The translations under genes were made by a program, and so were the position numbers. Below are positions 59,253-64,000 of a stretch of DNA of 64,000 bases, piece after piece. Within the stretch, counting starts at the first letter, position 1. Every line of letters begins with the position of its first letter. Source of the DNA: Arthrobacter gallicola (lineage in GTDB: Bacteria > Actinomycetota > Actinomycetes > Actinomycetales > Micrococcaceae). Under the pieces are notes generated by a model, which saw only the letters and a list, made by a program, of their open reading frames with translations, was not told where the DNA came from and did no database searches. The stretch is from positions 498,567 to 562,566 of the forward strand of contig NZ_JACSQD010000002.1 of NCBI RefSeq assembly GCF_014836775.1, given 5' to 3'.

Positions 59253-60650
59253 ATGGCTAACCCGTCCGCACCCCGGCAGATCCGCTTCAACGCCTTCGAC
59301 ATGAACTGCGTGGGGCACCAGTCGCCCGGCCTGTGGCGCCACCCCGAGGATCAGTCCTCGCGGTACAACGACATCCGTTACTGGACCGAACTGGCCAAGA
59401 CCTGCGAACGCGGGCTCTTCGACGGGATCTTCATCGCCGATGTGCTGGGCACCTACGACGTCTACGGTTCCTCCAACGAGGCCACGCTGCGCCAGGGCAC
59501 CCAGGTCCCGGTGAATGATCCGCTGCTGCTGGTCTCCGCCATGGCCCTGGTCACGGAGAACCTTGGTTTCGGTGTTACCGCGGGCACGGCCTACGAGCAC
59601 CCGTACCCCTTCGCCCGCCGGCTCTCCACCCTGGACCACATCACCAACGGCCGGGTGGGCTGGAACGTGGTGACCGGCTACCTGCCCTCCGCCGCGCGGA
59701 ACATGGGCCAGGAAGACCAGCTGGAGCACGACGAACGCTACAACCACGCGGACGAGTACCTCGAAGTGGTCTATAAGCTGCTCGAGGGTTCCTGGGAGGA
59801 CGACGCCGTGGTCCGGGACCGCGAGTCAGGCGTCTTCACCGACCCCTCGAAGGTGCACGACATCAACCACGAGGGCAAGTACTTCAAGGTGCCCGGCATC
59901 CATATTTCCGAGCCGTCCCCGCAGCGCACCCCGGTGATCTTCCAGGCAGGCGCCTCGCCCCGCGGCATCGCGTTCGCCGCGGAGAACGCCGAAGCCGTGT
60001 TCGTGGGAGCCCCCACGGTGGAGAAGCTCAAGGCCACAGTCACCAAGATCCGCGACGCCGCTGAAGCCGCCGGCCGGGACCGCTACTCGATCCGGATTTA
60101 CACGCTGCTGACCATCATCACGGCAGCAACTCCGGAAGAGGCGCAGGCCAAGCACGAGGACTACCAGCGCTACACCAGTGACGAAGGGGCGCTTGCCCTG
60201 ATGTCCGGCTGGATGGGGGTGGACCTTTCCACCTACAACCTGGACGAGCCGCTGGGCAACGTGAAATCAAACGCCATTCAGTCCGCCGCCGGGAACTTCC
60301 AGAAGGTGAAGGACGACGGCGAGCCCTGGACTGTGCGGGACATCGCCGAATCTGCCGGGATCGGCGGGCTGGGTCCGCGGCTGGTCGGTTCCGGTGCCGA
60401 GGTTGCCGAGGAACTGATCCGCTGGGTCGAGGAAACCGACGTGGACGGTTTCAACCTGGCCTACGCGATCACCCCCGGCACGTTCGAGGACGTGGTGGAA
60501 TTCGTGGTGCCGGAACTGCAGAAGCGCGGCGCCTACCCCACGGACTATGCTCCCGGAACGCTGCGGAACAAGCTCTTCGGCGCCGGTGACAAGCTCCCCG
60601 ACACCCACCGCGGCGCGAAGTACCGCTTCGCTCCGGCCATCAGCGGGTAA
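59253..60650 (+). CDS. LLM-class flavin-dependent monooxygenase (NtaA/SnaA/DszA family)
   Basis: 465-residue FMNH2-dependent oxygenase. The N-terminal IRFNAFDMNCVGHQSPGLWR, RYNDIRYWTELAKTCERGLFDGIFIADVLGTYDVYG, the GTAYEHPYPFARRLSTLDHITNGRVGWNVVTGY core and VIFQAGASPRGIAFAAENAEAVFV are typical of the NtaA/SnaA/DszA family, which attacks chelators, sulfones and sulfonates. The SAM-IV riboswitch and divergent ssu transporter suggest that it releases sulfur from an imported organosulfur compound. A partner flavin reductase is not visible. AAAGGA lies 5 bases before ATG 59253. Confidence 0.9.
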   Translation: MANPSAPRQIRFNAFDMNCVGHQSPGLWRHPEDQSSRYNDIRYWTELAKTCERGLFDGIFIADVLGTYDVYGSSNEATLRQGTQVPVNDPLLLVSAMALVTENLGFGVTAGTAYEHPYPFARRLSTLDHITNGRVGWNVVTGYLPSAARNMGQEDQLEHDERYNHADEYLEVVYKLLEGSWEDDAVVRDRESGVFTDPSKVHDINHEGKYFKVPGIHISEPSPQRTPVIFQAGASPRGIAFAAENAEAVFVGAPTVEKLKATVTKIRDAAEAAGRDRYSIRIYTLLTIITAATPEEAQAKHEDYQRYTSDEGALALMSGWMGVDLSTYNLDEPLGNVKSNAIQSAAGNFQKVKDDGEPWTVRDIAESAGIGGLGPRLVGSGAEVAEELIRWVEETDVDGFNLAYAITPGTFEDVVEFVVPELQKRGAYPTDYAPGTLRNKLFGAGDKLPDTHRGAKYRFAPAISG

Positions 60651-60660
60651 TTTACGCTCT

Positions 60661-60689
60661 CCCCACCGGCGGCGGCGCCGCCGGTGGGG
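60661..60689. terminator. 13-bp hairpin after the monooxygenase gene
   Basis: CCCCACCGGCGGC pairs perfectly with GCCGCCGGTGGGG around a 3-base loop. Confidence 0.65.
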
Positions 60690-60699
60690 GTAAAACCGG

Positions 60700-60741
60700 C
60701 TGCGGCACACCCCGGGGGGAGGAGTGTGCCGCAGTCTTTTT
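60700..60741. terminator. Bidirectional intrinsic terminator
   Basis: CTGCGGCACAC (60700-60710) pairs with GTGTGCCGCAG (60724-60734) and is followed by TCTTTTT on the plus strand; TTTTA follows on the minus strand. It separates the convergent monooxygenase and transporter genes. Confidence 0.88.
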
Positions 60742-60753
60742 CCGCGCGTGCGG

Positions 60754-62166
60754 CTAACTGCGCCCCGCCGGTACGCTCGGCTGGACCGGCTCGGCCTGGC
60801 CAGCCGCGGAAGCCGACGCTTCAGCTGTTTGGTCCAGCTCCTGGATGTCCTCACCGGAACGGTCCTTGGCGGCCAGCAGTGAGATCAGTGACATGCCGGA
60901 GAAAGCCGTCCATAGTCCGGCGACGAGCCACAGGGATCCGCCGCCGGCGATCACCAGGGCGGTGGCGATCATGGGCGTGAAGCCCGCACCGAGGGTGGCC
61001 GCCAGCTGGTAGCCGATCGAAGCACCGGAATAGCGCACGGAGGTGGGGAACAGCTCACCGGCAAAGGCTCCGTAGGGGCCGGAAGTGAATCCCTGCACTA
61101 GGGACAGGCCCAGGAAAATGGCCAGCATAAAGGCCACGGTGGAACCCATGTCCAGCAGCGCCATCACGGGGAAGGCCAGGATCATGGCGCCGATGTTGCC
61201 CCAGATGAGCACGCGGCGGCGGCCCATCCGGTCCGAAAGCTTGGACGCCACAATAATGACGAGGATGGTGCTCACCCCGCCGAGGGCCTTGATGTTGAGG
61301 ACTTCGGTCTGGGCCAGGACGGCCTGCTGCACGGCGTAGGAAATAGCCCACGCGCCCATCAGTCCCTGGGCCATCTGCCCGGACAGCCCGGCGCCGATGG
61401 CAATAAGCAGCGCCTTGGGGTGCTCGCGGAACAGTTCGGCAGCGGGTACCCGGCGCTTCTTTTCCTCGGCCTTGGCGGAGAGTTCGCTGAAGATCCGGGA
61501 TTCGGAGACCTTCATGCGGATAAAGATGGCGAGGCCCATCAGGACGGCGGAGAGCAGGAACGGAACGCGCCAGCCCCAGGACAGGAACTGTTCCGGCGGC
61601 AGGGTGGACATGGCGGAGAGCATCAGGGTGCCCAGGATGGTGCCGGCCGGGGCGCCCATGTAGGCGAAGGCGGAGGCGAACCCGCGGGATTCCTTCTTGG
61701 CGTTCTCGAACGCCAGGAGCATGGCCCCGCCCCACTCCCCGCCGACGGCGATGCCCTGGAACAGGCGCAGGGTCACCAAGAGGATCGGCGCCCATACCCC
61801 GACCTGCTCGCTGGTGGGCAGCAGGCCGATCAGAGTGGATGCGATTCCCATCATGAGCACGGTGGTGACCAGGATGGTCTTCCGCCCGACCCGGTCACCG
61901 AGGTGGCCGAAGATGACGCCGCCCAAAGGGCGTGCGACGTATCCGACGGCGAGGGTGCCGAAGGAGACGAAGATCGCGACCTGCGGGTCCATGCCGGCGA
62001 AGAAGACCTGGTTGAAAACGATTCCGGCGGCGGTGGCGTAGAGGATGAAGTCGTAATACTCGACGGCGGTGCCCAGGAAGCTGGAAAGCAGGATCCGGCG
62101 CATTTCCCGCGGTGAGGCGTGGTAACCGCCGTCCGGGGCGGAGGGGGTGCGGTGCTGGGTGCTCAT
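60754..62166 (-). CDS. MFS transporter, metabolite:H+ symporter (MHS) family
   Basis: 470-residue importer with twelve helices. MHS signatures: LLSSFLGTAVEYYDFILYATAAGIVFN, YVARPLGGVIFGHLGDRVGRKTILV, LRLFQGIAVGGEWGGAMLLAFENA and LIWGNIGAMILAF. Relatives carry carboxylates, betaines or aromatic acids; the substrate here is unknown. Followed on the same strand upstream by the MBL hydrolase after 18 bases, so they form an operon next to a LysR regulator. Confidence 0.9.
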   Translation of the reverse strand: MSTQHRTPSAPDGGYHASPREMRRILLSSFLGTAVEYYDFILYATAAGIVFNQVFFAGMDPQVAIFVSFGTLAVGYVARPLGGVIFGHLGDRVGRKTILVTTVLMMGIASTLIGLLPTSEQVGVWAPILLVTLRLFQGIAVGGEWGGAMLLAFENAKKESRGFASAFAYMGAPAGTILGTLMLSAMSTLPPEQFLSWGWRVPFLLSAVLMGLAIFIRMKVSESRIFSELSAKAEEKKRRVPAAELFREHPKALLIAIGAGLSGQMAQGLMGAWAISYAVQQAVLAQTEVLNIKALGGVSTILVIIVASKLSDRMGRRRVLIWGNIGAMILAFPVMALLDMGSTVAFMLAIFLGLSLVQGFTSGPYGAFAGELFPTSVRYSGASIGYQLAATLGAGFTPMIATALVIAGGGSLWLVAGLWTAFSGMSLISLLAAKDRSGEDIQELDQTAEASASAAGQAEPVQPSVPAGRS

Positions 62167-62184
62167 AGTGGTTACCTCAAAGTC

Positions 62185-63306
62185 TTAGAGGGCGGCTGAT
62201 GCGCTGGAAACGCACCGGCGGGCGGCAGGTCCGCCGGTGCTGCCGAAGGGAATGATCTCCAGGTCATCGGGGATGCTGAGGGCTCCGGTGAAGGTGGTCC
62301 GGGCCTCGGTCCACGCCTCGGGCGGGGAATATGTCGGCACCAGGTGGTGGAGCGCGAGGTGGTGCGCCCCGGCTTCTGCGGCTATCCGGCCGGCTTCCGC
62401 AGCGGTGGTGTGGGCGCGGCGGTGGTGGTCCATGGTGGCCTGGAGCATCTGTGCGTCCGTGTACTGGCGGGCCAGGATGTCCAGGTTGATCGCTTCATGC
62501 AGCAGGAGGTCAGTCCCGCGGGCAAGCCGGACTATGTTGGCGCACGGTGCCGTGTCTCCGGAGATTGTCACTGAGCCGGCTGCTGTGTCGAAGCGGAAGG
62601 CAAAGGCCGGGGCCGTTGGATGGTGGCTGACCAGCACGGCCGTCACGGTGACGTTCGAGTCGCGGAACACTTCCACCGGCTCCATGTCAGGAGAAACGTT
62701 CGTATCAGGATCAAAACCGAGACTGGCCGGAAGAGTGATTTCGCGGGGCTGGAACTGGTCCGCCGGACTCTTGGCCAGGGAATCAAAAATCCTGTCGTTG
62801 CAGTCGGTGGCGTAAGCCGACAGCAGGCCCTCGACCAGGCCGGCGACTCCCGGCGTCGGGCGTTCGGGTGCAATGGCGGCCGGCACCGTGGTGGCCCGCG
62901 GTGACAGCGGCGGCAGCTTGCCCCGGTCTCCGGGGCCGATCACGGGGATGGGGCCCCGGGGTGTGTTTTTGAGTTCGAAGGCACCGAACAACAGCAGGGA
63001 AGGCAGGTCCACGGTGTGGTCGGAGTGCATGTGGGTGATGAAGATTCCGCCGAGGTCGGCCATCTGCAGACCGGCGGCGCTGGCCTGGCGTCCGGCCCCC
63101 TGACCGCAGTCCACGAGGTACCAGGTGCCGTTGACTACCACCGCCGTCGCAATTCCGAAGCGCGGGGTGCCCTGATGATCCTTCCACCAGCGGGGTCCGC
63201 CCGCGGTGCCGAGGGTGATCACGTGGGGAAGGGAATCGGGTACTGCCATCGGGTTTGCTCCGTCGGTTGCTGTTTTGCGGACTCCCTCAAGGATGGTGTC
63301 CTGCAT
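62185..63306 (-). CDS. MBL-fold metallohydrolase
   Basis: 373-residue metallo-beta-lactamase-fold enzyme. The metal motif is GIFITHMHSDHTVDLPSLLLFGAFELK; a second His is in VLVSHHPTAPAFAFRFD and Asp in VTISGDTAPCANIVRLARGTDLLLHEAI, close to the ribonuclease Z/arylsulfatase branch. Long acyl or sulfate ester hydrolysis is possible; substrate unknown. No signal peptide. ATG 63306 is chosen; GTG 63309 is equally possible. Divergent from the LysR gene, in operon with the MHS transporter. Confidence 0.86.
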   Translation of the reverse strand: MQDTILEGVRKTATDGANPMAVPDSLPHVITLGTAGGPRWWKDHQGTPRFGIATAVVVNGTWYLVDCGQGAGRQASAAGLQMADLGGIFITHMHSDHTVDLPSLLLFGAFELKNTPRGPIPVIGPGDRGKLPPLSPRATTVPAAIAPERPTPGVAGLVEGLLSAYATDCNDRIFDSLAKSPADQFQPREITLPASLGFDPDTNVSPDMEPVEVFRDSNVTVTAVLVSHHPTAPAFAFRFDTAAGSVTISGDTAPCANIVRLARGTDLLLHEAINLDILARQYTDAQMLQATMDHHRRAHTTAAEAGRIAAEAGAHHLALHHLVPTYSPPEAWTEARTTFTGALSIPDDLEIIPFGSTGGPAARRCVSSASAAL

Positions 63307-63315
63307 CACATTTAC

Positions 63316-63336
63316 CTAGCTATAATTACTGGCTAG
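63316..63336. promoter_or_regulatory. LysR-type T-N11-A operator with embedded -10
   Basis: CTAGC (63316-63320), eleven bases, and GCTAG (63332-63336) make a textbook LysR box. TATAAT at 63321-63326 within it would be the -10 of the LysR gene, consistent with autoregulation and control of the divergent operon. Confidence 0.75.
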
Positions 63337-63353
63337 ACCCATAAGGGGGCTTT

Positions 63354-64000
63354 ATGAGTGAAGTCACGCTGCGCCAGCTCGAGTACTTTGCGGCGGTCGC
63401 GGAGACCCAGTCGATCACCGGGGCAGCGCGGCGCTGCCACGTCTCACAGGCGGCGGTGAGCCTGGCCCTGTCCCAGCTGGAGCAGGCACTCGGCGTAAGC
63501 CTGGCCATCCGGCGGCGCGGCAAGGGCGTCTCTCTGACACCGGAAGGGCAGGTTGTAGCCACCCGGGCCCGGCAGATGACGGACCAGGTTGCGGACCTGG
63601 CAGCGGTGCTCGACCAGGTGCACGGCCAGTTATCCGGCCGGCTGGTCATCGGAGTGTTCAGGACGCTGGCGATGCACGCGGTTCCGGTGCTGGTGGACTG
63701 GTTCACCACCCGGCATCCGCAGGTGGAACTGGACTTCGTGGAAGGCAGCGGACCGGATATCCAGGAAGCCATGCTCGCCGGGCGGCTCCAGCTGTGTGTG
63801 GTGTACGAAGCGCAGGTGCTGCCGGACTGTACGGCCGAGCTGCTGATGGAAACCCGCAGGCAGGCCGTCCTCAGCCCGGAACATCCCCTGGCAGGGCAGC
63901 GCACGGTGAGCCTGGCCGAACTGGCACCCTTCCCGGCAATTCTCATGGACGAGGAACCGGCTCTCCAGCGGACCATCGCCGAGTACGCCCGTGCCGGAGT
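63354..64000 (+). CDS. LysR-family transcriptional regulator, 3' end outside window
   Basis: The first 215 residues are visible. The helix-turn-helix is LRQLEYFAAVAETQSITGAARRCHVSQAAVSLALSQLEQALGVSLAIRRRGKGVSLTPEG; the effector domain begins near 90 with LVIGVFRTLAMHAVPVLVDWF. AAGGGGG lies 5 bases before ATG 63354. About 80-90 residues are missing. It should regulate the divergent MBL hydrolase and transporter. Confidence 0.93.
   Translation, partial: MSEVTLRQLEYFAAVAETQSITGAARRCHVSQAAVSLALSQLEQALGVSLAIRRRGKGVSLTPEGQVVATRARQMTDQVADLAAVLDQVHGQLSGRLVIGVFRTLAMHAVPVLVDWFTTRHPQVELDFVEGSGPDIQEAMLAGRLQLCVVYEAQVLPDCTAELLMETRRQAVLSPEHPLAGQRTVSLAELAPFPAILMDEEPALQRTIAEYARAG

Overview
The window is a GC-rich (roughly two thirds G+C), densely coded stretch of an actinobacterial chromosome. 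Gene content and style fit Micrococcaceae, most likely Arthrobacter or a close relative: a complete Pta-AckA pair, FruK-FruA beside PTS enzyme I, a DUF3151 gene fused to the end of class II aldolase, a Glu-Asp-Phe tRNA cluster, actinobacterial SAM riboswitches, and many start codons placed 6 to 8 bases after a TANNNT hexamer (leaderless transcription). The genus is an inference from recall of such gene orders; phylum-level placement is secure. I see no transposase, phage gene, CRISPR array, rRNA or restriction/defence gene.

Layout. 1-4.7 kb: fructose PTS (enzyme I cut by the left edge, FruA IIABC, FruK). 4.8-12.9 kb: esterase, GlsB-like membrane protein, DUF445 protein, glycerophosphodiesterase, GH15 glucosidase, zinc alcohol dehydrogenase, small STAS-like protein. 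13-16.2 kb: pta-ackA overflow acetate pathway. 16.4-23.6 kb: amino-acid and purine permeases, thiamine-binding protein, two methyltransferase-fold proteins, tandem UspA protein, cation diffusion facilitator. 23.6-24.6 kb: minimal zincin and tRNA-Glu/Asp/Phe with a strong terminator. 24.6-26.6 kb: MDR reductase divergent from a MarR regulator over a striking three-half-site operator. 26.6-29.1 kb: five-gene Asp23/Gls24 envelope-stress operon with overlapping genes. 29.2-31.4 kb: unknown protein, exonuclease III and a 114-bp tandem repeat. 31.4-34.9 kb: IclR regulator divergent from a CoA-transferase A/B plus thiolase operon. 35-43.4 kb: NadE, PyrE, Tat-exported hydrolase, HAD phosphatase, SpoU methyltransferase, Fba, DUF3151, DUF427, PurA. 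43.5-47.4 kb: MarR, an alpha/beta hydrolase lacking its nucleophile, VOC protein, alcohol dehydrogenase, nitrilase-family hydrolase. 47.4-51 kb: repeat-rich spacer, amino-acid permease, ECF sigma factor with a membrane partner.

51-60.7 kb is the most interesting part: a sulfur-assimilation locus. A SAM-I riboswitch precedes ssuB-ssuA-ssuC-acs (followed on the same strand by metY and a CoA-binding protein), and a SAM-IV riboswitch precedes a flavin-dependent desulfonating-type monooxygenase transcribed the other way. The two divergent units are separated by a lower-GC membrane-protein gene bracketed by 27-bp direct repeats, as though it had been inserted into the shared promoter region. Organosulfonate uptake, oxidative sulfur release, sulfide capture by MetY and re-activation of the acetate MetY liberates by Acs make a coherent pathway under SAM control. 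60.7-64 kb holds an MHS-type transporter, an MBL-fold hydrolase and the start of a LysR regulator over a clear T-N11-A operator.

I did not find an unmistakably new system. The best leads are the SAM-I/SAM-IV sulfur locus with its split promoter region, the leaderless minicistron at 19063, the small ORF plus long hairpin ahead of the sigma factor, and the three intergenic repeat loci.
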